NCBI GenBank assembly: GCA_039584255.1
Contig: JBDGYE010000008.1
Coordinates: 1 to 64,000 of the forward strand
From: JBDGYE01 sp039584255
Lineage (GTDB): Bacteria; Gemmatimonadota; Gemmatimonadetes; Palauibacterales; Palauibacteraceae
DNA: 64,000 bases
Reading direction: 5' to 3'
This document shows, piece by piece, positions 26,132-36,021 of the stretch; position 1 is the stretch's first letter, and every line of letters starts with the position of its first letter. A model generated the notes under the pieces. That model had not been told where the DNA came from and searched no databases. It saw nothing but the letters and a program-made list of their open reading frames with translations. The position numbers and the translations under genes were made by a program.

Positions 26132-26832
26132 CTGCCTGGTCTCTCTCCGAGCAAGATCGTTCCCAACCGTACCTCGGTGCTCCCTTCCTCCACGGCGAGC
26201 TCGAAGTCGTTGCTCATTCCCATCGACAGCTCGATTCCGCGGAGGCCGGAGATGGCTCGCCGGCATCGCTCCAGGCACTCCCGCGTCCGCCGGAAACAGT
26301 CGCGCAGCGTATCCTCGTCGTCGACGAACGGCGCCATAGTCATGAGCCCGCGTACCTCGAGGCGCGGCAGCTCACACAACTCACCGATCGCCTCATCCGC
26401 CTCGGATAACGGGAAGCCGCCTTTGGCGGCCTCTCCCGAGGCGTTCACCTGAACAAGAACCGGAACCCGGCCGAGGCCGGTCCGTTCTGCCACCGCGTCG
26501 ATCCGCTGACCGAGCCGGAGCGAGTCGACCGACTCGATGACATCGAACAGCTGTACCGCGCGGGCTGCCTTGTTACGCTGCAGGTGGCCCACCAGGTGCC
26601 AGCGCAGCCCGAGCGTGCCCAGCGCATTCTGTTTCGCCTCGGCCTCGGCGACCCTGCTTTCACCGATAATCTCGAATCCCAGGGCTGCCACCCGCTGCAC
26701 GAGCCCCAGCGGATGGCCCTTCGTTATCGGAAGAACGCGGATGCCTGCGGGATCCCTGCCGACCCGCTCGGCGGCCCGCGCGAGGCTCTCCTCCACCACC
26801 TCCAGCCGGCCCCTGATCTCGCTGTCACTCAC
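26128..26832 (-). CDS. yggS: PLP-binding protein of the YggS/PROSC family
   Basis: Cytoplasmic PLP-homeostasis protein with an alanine-racemase-like N-terminal barrel. The PLP lysine is in LPITKGHP, and WHLVGHLQRNKA plus the C-terminal LSMGMSNDFELAV and VRLGTILLG motifs are all typical. I start at GTG 26832 (VSDSEIRGRLEV), 234 residues. There is no Shine-Dalgarno, but a -10 hexamer ends seven bases upstream, so translation is probably leaderless. Longer upstream frames have no family similarity. Confidence 0.93.
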   Translation of the reverse strand: MSDSEIRGRLEVVEESLARAAERVGRDPAGIRVLPITKGHPLGLVQRVAALGFEIIGESRVAEAEAKQNALGTLGLRWHLVGHLQRNKAARAVQLFDVIESVDSLRLGQRIDAVAERTGLGRVPVLVQVNASGEAAKGGFPLSEADEAIGELCELPRLEVRGLMTMAPFVDDEDTLRDCFRRTRECLERCRRAISGLRGIELSMGMSNDFELAVEEGSTEVRLGTILLGERPGR

Positions 26833-26839
26833 GGCGGGC

Positions 26840-26868
26840 AGTCTAGCCGCGAGGCTGTTTAACGGCAA
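26840..26868 (-). promoter_or_regulatory. Promoter for yggS-divIVA-ileS (near-leaderless)
   Basis: On the minus strand TTGCCG (26868-26863) and TAGACT (26845-26840) are separated by 17 bp. The -10 ends seven bases before the GTG of yggS, placing the predicted start site at or one base before the start codon. It follows the terminator-like hairpin after tonB, so this is the logical head of the yggS-divIVA-ileS unit. Confidence 0.6.
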
Positions 26869-26904
26869 CGGATCGTGTAGGCCTGTCGCGACGTGCCCAC
26901 GCCA

Positions 26905-26945
26905 CAAACGACGAAGGGCCGCCCGCTCATGTCCGCGGACGGCCC
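26905..26945 (-). terminator. Probable terminator after tonB
   Basis: A 10-bp GC stem on the minus strand (26945-26936 with 26925-26916, one G-T wobble) has a 10-base loop and is followed by TTCGTCGTTTG, a weak T-rich run. It begins 28 bases after the tonB stop. The stem is strong but the tail is poor, so termination may be partial. Confidence 0.55.
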
Positions 26946-26972
26946 GACTCGTAAACCTCTAATCGTGTGGAG

Positions 26973-27674
26973 TCAGCTCGTGACGCTGAAGTCGATGGGT
27001 TGCGCGATCCAGACGCCGACCGGCTTGTCCCGGTTCATGGCCGGGGAGAACTCCATCTGCTCGACGATCTGCGCGGCCGCATTGTCGAGAGCCGGATAGC
27101 CGCTGGACGTATGGATCTGCGACTTCGCGGCTTGGCCCTGTGCGTCCACGAACACCCATAGCAGTACCCGGCCGCCGATTCCGGCCTCCCGCAGCATTGG
27201 CGGATAGAGCCGCTCGAGCAGTCGCTGTATGTCACGCCCGTTCTTCAACCGCGGCTCGACGTCGCGCGGGATGTAGGACGGCATGTCGGACGGCGCAGCC
27301 CCTGCCGGCGGCGGCGGCAGAGATTCGACCGGGTTGTCCTCGAACGTGGTGGGGGCGATGGTGATGTCCTCCGAGACTTCCGCTGCCGCCACGCGAGGCG
27401 TCGCCGGGCGGGCGATCTGCTCTGGTGGCGGCGGAATCTTCACCTCCGGCGGCAGTTCGATGGCCGCCAGCTCATCCCCCACGACTCCCAGGTCCGCGGC
27501 CTGGAGCTGCGGGAACCAGTTGAAGAGCGCGAAGTGGAGGAATGTCGCTACCATTACGCAGATGTACGTCCAGGCCGGGTAGCCGCGCTTAAACCGCTCG
27601 TTGGCCGTCATCCACGTGGCACGGCCTGTTCTCCTGGACTGGCGTGCCTCGCGTAGCTCGTCCTTGAAGCCCAT
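26973..27674 (-). CDS. TonB-family energy transducer
   Basis: Inner-membrane-anchored periplasmic protein that links proton-motive force from ExbB/ExbD to outer-membrane receptors. It has a membrane helix (YICVMVATFLHFALFNWF), a proline-rich spacer (PPEVKIPPPPEQIARPATP; LPPPPAGAAPS) and a C-terminal TonB domain (YPPMLREAGIGGRVLLWVFV; TSSGYPALDNAA). The ATG at 27674 is preceded by GGAGGT seven bases upstream, giving 233 residues. It is the last gene of the exbB-exbD-exbD-tonB operon. Confidence 0.92.
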   Translation of the reverse strand: MGFKDELREARQSRRTGRATWMTANERFKRGYPAWTYICVMVATFLHFALFNWFPQLQAADLGVVGDELAAIELPPEVKIPPPPEQIARPATPRVAAAEVSEDITIAPTTFEDNPVESLPPPPAGAAPSDMPSYIPRDVEPRLKNGRDIQRLLERLYPPMLREAGIGGRVLLWVFVDAQGQAAKSQIHTSSGYPALDNAAAQIVEQMEFSPAMNRDKPVGVWIAQPIDFSVTS

Positions 27675-27678
27675 GCGC

Positions 27679-28122
27679 CTACCTCCTTGCGCGCTGTACT
27701 CGCTGCTCGACCCGTGTGGCAAATGTCACGCGAACCGCGCCCGAGGCTTGAAGCTGCTCGGTGATGGAGTTGATCTGGTTGTAAGGAACATCGCGATCGC
27801 CCCGGATCGCCACCACCAGCTCCCGGTTCTCCGCGTAGATGGGCCGAACGACGTCTGCGATGTTGTCGTAGGAGATGTTCTGGTCGTTGATGAAGACCGC
27901 CCCCTCCTCCTCCACCCAGACGTGCAGAATGTTCTTACGTTTCTCGTCGATCTTCTGCGTCGCCTCGGCGTTGGTCCAATCGATGGGCCGGTTCTTCTCC
28001 TTCCGGAACACCGTCGAGACCATGAAGAAGATCAACAGCAGGAACGCGATATCCGCCAGAGACGACGACGGGATGTCGCCACTCGCCCCCGACTTGCGCT
28101 TGAAGCCCTTTCGCTTGGCCAT
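27679..28122 (-). CDS. ExbD/TolR-family biopolymer transport protein (second copy)
   Basis: 147 residues: short basic N-terminus, one membrane helix (IAFLLLIFFMVSTVF) with the family's SLADIAFLLLIFF signature including the proton-carrying aspartate, then a periplasmic domain. It lies one base from the first ExbD copy and 4 bp before tonB. The first copy also has an aspartate here, but the two are clearly diverged. Confidence 0.92.
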   Translation of the reverse strand: MAKRKGFKRKSGASGDIPSSSLADIAFLLLIFFMVSTVFRKEKNRPIDWTNAEATQKIDEKRKNILHVWVEEEGAVFINDQNISYDNIADVVRPIYAENRELVVAIRGDRDVPYNQINSITEQLQASGAVRVTFATRVEQRVQRARR

Positions 28123-28123
28123 G

Positions 28124-28546
28124 CTACTCCTCGAGCATCTGGAGCGAGATGCGCTCCGCCCCGGCGATCTTCACCTCGTCCAGCACGTTGATCATGTGGC
28201 GGTACGCCGCGTTGGGATCCGTCTTGATCGCCGCGATGAGGTTCGGGTTCTGGGCAAGCTCCTGTCGCAGGATCACTTCGACCTGCCTGTACGCAACGAC
28301 CTGCTCCTGCTCGCTCTCGCCCCGCTTGACGACCACCGAGCCGTCCGGTCGCACTAGGAAGAAGATCAGGTTCTTGGCCGAGACATCCTGCTCGGCCGCC
28401 TGCTCCGGGAGCACTATGGGCAGTCCCTTTTCCTCGTTGAACACCGTGGTGGTCAGGAAGAAGATCAGAAGCAGGAAGGCGATGTCGGCCATCGAGGCCG
28501 TTGGAATCTCGTCCGACACCCGCTGTTTGCGCCTGAGAATCGGCAT
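28124..28546 (-). CDS. ExbD/TolR-family biopolymer transport protein (first copy)
   Basis: 140 residues with the SMADIAFLLLIFFLTTTVF membrane signature (conserved aspartate) and a periplasmic domain ending MLEE. Together with the adjacent second ExbD it may form a heteromeric stator with ExbB. Paired ExbD genes before tonB are common in Bacteroidota and Gemmatimonadota-type genomes. The start ATG lies 36 bp from exbB. Confidence 0.92.
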   Translation of the reverse strand: MPILRRKQRVSDEIPTASMADIAFLLLIFFLTTTVFNEEKGLPIVLPEQAAEQDVSAKNLIFFLVRPDGSVVVKRGESEQEQVVAYRQVEVILRQELAQNPNLIAAIKTDPNAAYRHMINVLDEVKIAGAERISLQMLEE

Positions 28547-28582
28547 CTCTCGTCTACCTCTCTCCGCCGTGCGCCCGCGCCG

Positions 28583-29263
28583 TCACTCCGCGGGTCCGGT
28601 GGGCGCCTCTCGCCCCGCGCTCTGGGTCCTACCCTCGTATTGCCAGATCAGGTCCAGAACGGCCGCGGCGCCTCTTTCCATATCGGTGATCAAAGTGTCG
28701 ATGCGGCTCACGAACCAGTTGTAGAACACGTTGACGGGAATGGCTATGGCGAGCCCGGAAGCGGTCGTGATCAGCGCCACCTTGATGCCGGAGGCCACGA
28801 GAGCTGGCTCAACCTGGCCGGCCGCCTCGATGGCCGCGAAGGCCGAGATCATCCCGATCACCGTACCGAGGAAGCCCAGCATGGGCGCCACGTTCGCGAT
28901 CGTGGCCAGGATCACCATGCCCCGCTCCAGAAAGTCGAGCTCGATGGTGCCGGTCGTGGCGATCGCCTTCGTCACGTCCTTGCCGGAGTGCTTCTCCTTG
29001 ACGCGCTGCAGGCCGGACATGAGGATGGCCGCCACCGGCCCACGGGTTTCGCGGGCCCGCTCGAGGGCTTCGTCAACCCGGCCCGTTGTACCCAGCTCCT
29101 CGATCTCCTGGAGGAGCCTCTTGGAATCGAGATGGGCCACGATCAGCGTCCACCCCTTGGCAAGGATCACGCCCAGCGCCACCAGAGAGCAGAGGACGAG
29201 CGGGACCATCATGAACCCGCCATCGCGGAAGATCGTCAGAAGTTCGTAGCTGGTATCTTGCAC
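28583..29263 (-). CDS. ExbB/TolQ/MotA-family proton channel protein
   Basis: 226-residue inner-membrane protein with three hydrophobic segments: one near residues 15-33 and two after residue 105 (ILATIANVAPMLGFLGTVIG; VALITTASGLAIAIPVNVFY). It contains the conserved TVIGMISAF region and forms the proton channel with ExbD. GTG 29263 follows GGAGA at about eight bases. First gene of the operon, with its own promoter 57 bp upstream. Confidence 0.94.
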   Translation of the reverse strand: MQDTSYELLTIFRDGGFMMVPLVLCSLVALGVILAKGWTLIVAHLDSKRLLQEIEELGTTGRVDEALERARETRGPVAAILMSGLQRVKEKHSGKDVTKAIATTGTIELDFLERGMVILATIANVAPMLGFLGTVIGMISAFAAIEAAGQVEPALVASGIKVALITTASGLAIAIPVNVFYNWFVSRIDTLITDMERGAAAVLDLIWQYEGRTQSAGREAPTGPAE

Positions 29264-29319
29264 CCGGTCGTCTCCGTCTGACCTTGTGGATCGGGCCTCT
29301 GTTCGCCTCGGGAGTGCGT

Positions 29320-29348
29320 AGTTTACCCCTCCATTGGGGAACCGTCAA
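29320..29348 (-). promoter_or_regulatory. Promoter of the exbB-exbD-exbD-tonB operon
   Basis: On the minus strand TTGACG (29348-29343) is followed after exactly 17 bp by TAAACT (29325-29320), in the 92-bp gap between cdaA and exbB. This is a good housekeeping-type promoter and would give a leader of about 50 bases. No Fur-box-like palindrome is obvious around it. Confidence 0.7.
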
Positions 29349-29355
29349 CGAAACT

Positions 29356-30222
29356 TCACCGGTTCGCGTCACCCCCCACGGTGACCATTCCCGATCGCTC
29401 CGGCCCTTCCTTGCTCACCGTCAGGTCCCCTTTGCCGCTCTCCGGGAACCGGCCCTCTTCCCCACCCGCCTCGATTCTGGCCTTGAGCTCATCTGGCCGG
29501 AGCCCGCGGAAAAGCTGACCGCGGTGGGCCAGGGAGATCTGACCGGTTTCTTCCGAGACGACGACGACCAGCGCATCGGTATCCTCCGCGAGCCCAACAG
29601 CGGCCCGGTGCCGGGTCCCCAGCGTCCGTTCGAGGGCTGGTGACTCCGACAGCCGCAGGATCACCGAGCCGGCGTACGCGACCTTATCGCGCCTCACGAT
29701 CACGGCGCCATCGTGTAGCGGGGAGTAAGGGGTGAAGATCGTCGTCAGCAGTTCCGACGTGACCTGGGCGTTCACCGGGGTTCCATGATCGACGTGATTG
29801 GCAAGATCGACCTGGCGCTCGATCGCAATGATGCCGCCGATCTTGGCCTTGGCGAGACGGTCTGTGGCCTTCACGATCTCTTCGACTACCTCTTGCTGCT
29901 CGAGCCGGGCGAAGATCTGGAAAAAGCGGCTCCGGCCCAGGCGAGCTAGGGCAGCCCGCAGCTCGGGCTGGAAGATCACGATTAGGGCGAACGCGCCGTA
30001 GGTGAAGACTTGCGACAGGATGTACGGAATGAGCCGCAGGTCCAGAGCCTGTGCGAGGGCATAGATCGATATGAGCAGTACCAGGCCGACGAGTACCTGA
30101 AAGGCCCTCGTCCCCGTGTAGATGAGCAGTACGCGGTAGACCAGGTAACCGACAACGAGGATCTCGATCAGATCCTTCCAGTCGAACTGGAGGAAGCTCA
30201 GATAGTCGAGGATCGCCTGCAT
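29356..30222 (-). CDS. cdaA: Diadenylate cyclase CdaA (c-di-AMP synthase)
   Basis: Membrane-bound enzyme making cyclic di-AMP from two ATP. Three N-terminal membrane helices (about residues 17-35, 40-58, 64-84) are followed by a short coiled coil (QEVVEEIVKATDRLAKAK) and the DAC domain. The catalytic motifs DGA (171-173) and RHR (204-206) are intact. The C-terminal 35 residues are polar and non-conserved. The ATG follows a GGAGA site, 12 bp after folP. Such cyclases usually regulate potassium and osmotic balance and cell-wall homeostasis. Confidence 0.95.
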   Translation of the reverse strand: MQAILDYLSFLQFDWKDLIEILVVGYLVYRVLLIYTGTRAFQVLVGLVLLISIYALAQALDLRLIPYILSQVFTYGAFALIVIFQPELRAALARLGRSRFFQIFARLEQQEVVEEIVKATDRLAKAKIGGIIAIERQVDLANHVDHGTPVNAQVTSELLTTIFTPYSPLHDGAVIVRRDKVAYAGSVILRLSESPALERTLGTRHRAAVGLAEDTDALVVVVSEETGQISLAHRGQLFRGLRPDELKARIEAGGEEGRFPESGKGDLTVSKEGPERSGMVTVGGDANR

Positions 30223-30234
30223 CCCGGTCTCCGC

Positions 30235-31104
30235 TCAGCCGGTGGCCCGGCGTATCGCTTCGGCCATGTCCAGCGCCCGCCTCACCGGAAGGACATCGTG
30301 CACGCGGAACAGTCGAGCGCCCCGCTCCAGAGCCAACAGGCAGGCCGCCAGTGTGCCCTCAACCCGCTCGTTCGTCGGTAGCTCCAGAACCTTACCGATA
30401 AACGACTTACGAGACGGCCCTACCATCACTGGCCGGCCGAGGCAGGTCAGTTCATCGAGCCGAGCCACGAGCTCCAGACTCCCCCGCGCCGACTTGCCGA
30501 AGCCAATGCCCGGATCCAGGACCAATTGATCGTGCCGGCAACTGCGCTCCAGGGCCACGTCGACCTGGCACTCGAGGAACTCCCGCACCTCGCCAACCAC
30601 ATCCGAATATGCGACGTCTTCCTGCATCGTTCCCGGAGTGCCGCGCATGTGCATGATGACCAGCCCCGACCCGTACTCGGCCGCCAGATCGGCGATCACC
30701 GGCTCGAAGCGGAGTCCCGAGATATCGTTCAGCACGGCCGCCCCGGCGTCCAGGGCTCGCCTCGCTACAGCCGCCGCGGTGGTATCGACAGAGACCGTCA
30801 CGCCCTTGCGCACCAGCTCCTGAATGACCGGGCCGACCCTCCCCCATTCCGTCTCAGCGTCTACGGGACGCGCACCAGGCCGCGTCGACTCGCCGCCGAC
30901 GTCCACAAGGTCGGCGCCCTGGGTGACCATCTCCTCGCCGCGCGCTACCGCCGCGTCCGCTCGCAGATACCTCCCTCCATCCGAGAAGGAGTCGGGAGTC
31001 ACGTTGAGGATACCCAGAATGATGGGACGATCGAGGGAGAGCGCGCCGCCCCCATGGAGCCAGCGATCCGGGGGACTCTCTATCTGGACCGCATCGGATG
31101 TCAC
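30235..31104 (-). CDS. folP: Dihydropteroate synthase FolP
   Basis: TIM-barrel enzyme condensing p-aminobenzoate with dihydropterin pyrophosphate in folate synthesis. Both family signatures are visible: GILNVTPDSFSDGG near residue 31 and VDVGGESTRPGA near residue 62, plus LDPGIGFGKS later. GTG 31104 is preceded by GGAGG six bases upstream, which decides the start. Its p-aminobenzoate supply could come from pabB-pabA at 43698-45805. Confidence 0.96.
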   Translation of the reverse strand: MTSDAVQIESPPDRWLHGGGALSLDRPIILGILNVTPDSFSDGGRYLRADAAVARGEEMVTQGADLVDVGGESTRPGARPVDAETEWGRVGPVIQELVRKGVTVSVDTTAAAVARRALDAGAAVLNDISGLRFEPVIADLAAEYGSGLVIMHMRGTPGTMQEDVAYSDVVGEVREFLECQVDVALERSCRHDQLVLDPGIGFGKSARGSLELVARLDELTCLGRPVMVGPSRKSFIGKVLELPTNERVEGTLAACLLALERGARLFRVHDVLPVRRALDMAEAIRRATG

Positions 31105-31116
31105 GGCGCCTCCGCT

Positions 31117-33099
<1,983 letters not shown>

Positions 33100-33144
33100 G
33101 GCCACCGTGTAGGCTCCACTCCCGTCGGATACGCGTTCATTCCC

Positions 33145-33729
33145 TCACAAGCTCGCCACGAACGGCAGATGCCGGAAGTCCTCGGCGTGATCGAGCCCAT
33201 AGCCAACCAAGAACTCTGGCGGAGCATCGAAGCCCACCCAGCGGGGCTCGAGCAGCAGCTCAGGGGCAAGGTGCTTGTGCAGCAGGGCGCACAGCTCGAT
33301 CGACGCGGGAGCGCTGGCTTCGAGAGCCCCTGCCAGGCGGTTGATCGTGTTTCCGCTGTCCACGATGTCTTCCACCAGTATCACGTGACGTCCCTCGATG
33401 GGAGCCGTCGGATTGTACAGAAGCTTGACCTCTCCCGACGTCTTTGTGCCGGCTCCGTAGCTGGAGGCGACGATGAAATCCACGTGCAGCGGCCGATCGA
33501 TGTGGCGGACCAAGTCGCTCATGAAGATGAACGATCCCTTCAGCAGCCCGAGAAGTAGAAGGCGCTCACCGGCCGGGTAGTGCTCCACTATCTCAGCGGC
33601 CATCTCCCGGACCCGATGCTGGATCGCCTCGGCGGAATAGACTACGCGCTTCAGATCTCGTCCTCCGGTGCGAGCCCGGAGGCCGTCCTCGGTCAGGTAC
33701 GGGGCCGCGGTGTGAAACTGATCAGACAT
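33145..33729 (-). CDS. hpt: Hypoxanthine(-guanine) phosphoribosyltransferase
   Basis: Purine-salvage enzyme transferring phosphoribose from PRPP to hypoxanthine or guanine. The PRPP-binding loop VILVEDIVDSGNT is at 117-129, the flexible-loop region SSYGAGTKTSGE at 89-100, and WVGFDAPPEFLVGYGLD near the C-terminus is diagnostic. It is 194 residues and overlaps the tilS stop by 8 bases; tilS-hpt-ftsH order is conserved across many phyla. Confidence 0.95.
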   Translation of the reverse strand: MSDQFHTAAPYLTEDGLRARTGGRDLKRVVYSAEAIQHRVREMAAEIVEHYPAGERLLLLGLLKGSFIFMSDLVRHIDRPLHVDFIVASSYGAGTKTSGEVKLLYNPTAPIEGRHVILVEDIVDSGNTINRLAGALEASAPASIELCALLHKHLAPELLLEPRWVGFDAPPEFLVGYGLDHAEDFRHLPFVASL

Positions 33730-35095
33730 CGCTCAACTCGATTACGAGAACGGGGCCGCCTTCGCCTTCGTTCGTCAGAGGCTCGGAGGAGGCAAGCCCG
33801 GGCACCCAGAGAACCTCGCCTCGACCGTCCGCCAGAACCGGCAGACGAGCCCTCTCGCTCCGGGGCACGCGCGAGTCACCGAAGACCTTCTTGAGCTTCC
33901 TCGACCCGGTCGGAAGCCTGATTCGATCGCCGGGCTGCCAGCTCCGGATTCGCCACGGATAATGTCCCCACGAAAGCGGGACGGCAATGCGGCTTCGGCC
34001 CCGAACCGGGCCCGTGGCGGGAGACCAGCGAACCGTCCACGCCTTCCCCATCAGTCGAACGATCCCCTTCCCCTCCGAGGCGGACGGGATCGACACTTCC
34101 GAGTCGGGCTCCAGCAGCAGGACCGCGCGACGCAGCAGGATCGAGTCGAATTCGCGCGCCAGCTCCAGTCCACCGCCAACGGCGACGCCGCCTCCGCTTC
34201 TGCCTCTGCTCATAAACTCGACCCCCACCCGGGTTCCTCCGCGTCGCAGATCCACTCCGAGGCGCCGCGCGGCGCGCCTCAGCACCCGCGCCCGCAGCTC
34301 AACTGGGTGGGCGAGCACTGCATTCCGGTCCAGGCGCACGGCGCCCGCCTCTCCAGCGGCCGTCCTGGTCCGAATCGCCTCGGTCTCAGCAGCCGCCGCC
34401 AACTGCTCGAGGGTCCCGTTCGCCGCGGTGGCCACTGCCGCGAGGCGGATGAGCCTGGCGCGGGCCCCGGCTCCGCTAGCCGACCGCAGTGCGGGCAGGA
34501 CCCTATGCCGGATCAGGCTTCGAGTCCATCGCGGGTCTACGTTAGAGGGATCCTCCAGGTACGCGATGCCTCTCTCGTCTAGCCATTGCCGGATGTCGGC
34601 ACTCGAGAAGGCGAGAAGGGGCCTCACGATCCTCCCGCGCTGTTCCGGGATTCCGGAGAGTCCCGCCAGATCCGTCCCACGGAGAAGCCGGAACAGGACC
34701 GTCTCCGCCTGATCGTCCGCCTGATGAGCTGTGGCTAGGCGGTGCGCCCCGAGCGTGTTACAGTGCCGCAGAAGGAACTCATAGCGGGCCTCTCGGAGAG
34801 CCGCTTGCGTGGGGGCGAGGGCTACAGAGGGATGGCCGATCTTGCAGGGCACTCGCAGGTCGCCCGCCCAGCTCGCCACCTGGTGCGCCTCCCGCGCGCT
34901 GACCGGCCTCAGTCCGTGGTCGAAGTGGGCCGCCCGTAGGTGGAGTCGAGAGTGGCTGCGAACCGCCGCCAGCAAGTGCAGGAGTGCCATCGAGTCCGGG
35001 CCACCCGAGAGCGCGACGACGACGTTCGAGCCTTCCGGGAGAAGCTGCGGATGGCGCCCGAGGCGTTCCACGAATCGTCTGGTCAGGTCGTCCAC
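33722..35095 (-). CDS. tilS: tRNA(Ile)-lysidine synthase TilS
   Basis: PP-loop ATPase that converts C34 of the AUA-reading tRNA-Ile to lysidine. The SGGPDS motif lies at residues 30-35 and the HQADDQAETVLFRLLRG motif follows. A C-terminal TilS domain contains RSWQPGDRIRLPTGSRKLKK. I start at GTG 35095, giving 458 residues. The frame is open to 35356 but that part is low-complexity and overlaps the neighbouring small gene in another frame. No strong Shine-Dalgarno is seen. Confidence 0.92.
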   Translation of the reverse strand: MDDLTRRFVERLGRHPQLLPEGSNVVVALSGGPDSMALLHLLAAVRSHSRLHLRAAHFDHGLRPVSAREAHQVASWAGDLRVPCKIGHPSVALAPTQAALREARYEFLLRHCNTLGAHRLATAHQADDQAETVLFRLLRGTDLAGLSGIPEQRGRIVRPLLAFSSADIRQWLDERGIAYLEDPSNVDPRWTRSLIRHRVLPALRSASGAGARARLIRLAAVATAANGTLEQLAAAAETEAIRTRTAAGEAGAVRLDRNAVLAHPVELRARVLRRAARRLGVDLRRGGTRVGVEFMSRGRSGGGVAVGGGLELAREFDSILLRRAVLLLEPDSEVSIPSASEGKGIVRLMGKAWTVRWSPATGPVRGRSRIAVPLSWGHYPWRIRSWQPGDRIRLPTGSRKLKKVFGDSRVPRSERARLPVLADGRGEVLWVPGLASSEPLTNEGEGGPVLVIELSDV

Positions 35096-35126
35096 GACCG
35101 TTGGCCCAGGCCGTACGCTGGGCGGA

Positions 35127-35447
35127 TCAGCCGCCGGAGCTCTTGCCGCCGGAATCCGTTGGGCCCCCGGACGCCGGGCGGTCGAGCCATGTGCCCGCGT
35201 TGCGGTGGAAAGCCAGCTGCTCGGGGACGGGCACGCCGAACCGCGGGCGAGATGGAGGGGCCGCTGGCAATCCAGACTCCGACGCGCTGGAAGTAGCGGG
35301 GCCCAGGTCCGCAGCCGCTGCCCGCCGCTTTTCATCCGGACCGAGCGATCGGGCACGCCCCTCCACGTAGATCTGGAAGGCGCGCTTCAGGTCGAGGCGC
35401 TCCGGGAGGGAGATGCTGCCGGGACCGCTATCGGGATGCTCGCTCAC
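35127..35447 (-). CDS. Small proline/serine-rich hypothetical protein
   Basis: 106 residues, not recognised. The first third is SEHPDSGPGSISLPERLDLK followed by RAFQIYVEGRARSLGPDEKR, which looks foldable. The rest is low-complexity (Ser, Pro, Gly, Ala) with a WLDRPASGG stretch near the end. No membrane helix or signal peptide. GTG 35447 has GGAGGT nine bases upstream (within the end of frr); an in-frame TTG at 35456 overlaps the frr stop but sits too close to that site. It is wedged between frr and tilS on the same strand, so it is probably expressed. Confidence 0.6.
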   Translation of the reverse strand: MSEHPDSGPGSISLPERLDLKRAFQIYVEGRARSLGPDEKRRAAAADLGPATSSASESGLPAAPPSRPRFGVPVPEQLAFHRNAGTWLDRPASGGPTDSGGKSSGG

Positions 35448-35452
35448 CTTGC

Positions 35453-36010
35453 TCAAACCTCCATCACTTCCGCTTCCTTCTTCGCGAGCATCGCGTCGAG
35501 TTTCTCCGTGTGCCCGTCGGTCAGCTCCTGCAGACTCTCAAGCTGCCGGTGCATCTCGTCCTCACCGATGTCGCCGTCCTTCTTCTGCCGCTCGATCTCT
35601 GCCTTCGCTTTGTGACGGGCGTGGCGGACGGCGACTCTCCCCTCCTCCGCAATACGGTGCAGGAGCTTCACCATTTCCTTGCGCCGCTCTTCGGTCAGTG
35701 GCGGGATCTGCACGCGGATCAGGTTTCCATCGACATTGGGATTCAGGCCCAGATCGGCGGTCTGGATCGCCTTGGCTACGGCGGCGACGAGATTGATGTC
35801 CCACGGCTGCACGACCAGGAGCTGGGGCTCAGGAGCGGTGACGGTGGCCGTCTGGCTCAGGGGAATGCGCGACCCATATGCCTCCACCTGTACGATGTCG
35901 AGGAGTCCTGGCGTGGCCTTTCCCGTCCGGACTCCCGCGAACTCTCGCCCGATCGCGTCCAGGTTCCTGTCCATCTGTGAAGACGCTTCCTTGAGCGTAG
36001 GACTGAGCAT
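35453..36010 (-). CDS. frr: Ribosome recycling factor
   Basis: Splits post-termination ribosomes together with EF-G. Family motifs include EFAGVRTGKATPGLLD, VVQPWDINLVAAVAKAIQ and LTEERRKEMVKLLHRIAEEGRVAVR. I prefer ATG 36010 because AGGGAG lies six bases upstream and it gives 185 residues, the standard length. A GTG at 36025 overlaps the pyrH stop (GTGA) and is an alternative. The pyrH-frr pair is classic. Confidence 0.95.
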   Translation of the reverse strand: MLSPTLKEASSQMDRNLDAIGREFAGVRTGKATPGLLDIVQVEAYGSRIPLSQTATVTAPEPQLLVVQPWDINLVAAVAKAIQTADLGLNPNVDGNLIRVQIPPLTEERRKEMVKLLHRIAEEGRVAVRHARHKAKAEIERQKKDGDIGEDEMHRQLESLQELTDGHTEKLDAMLAKKEAEVMEV

Positions 36011-36021
36011 CTGGATCTCCC

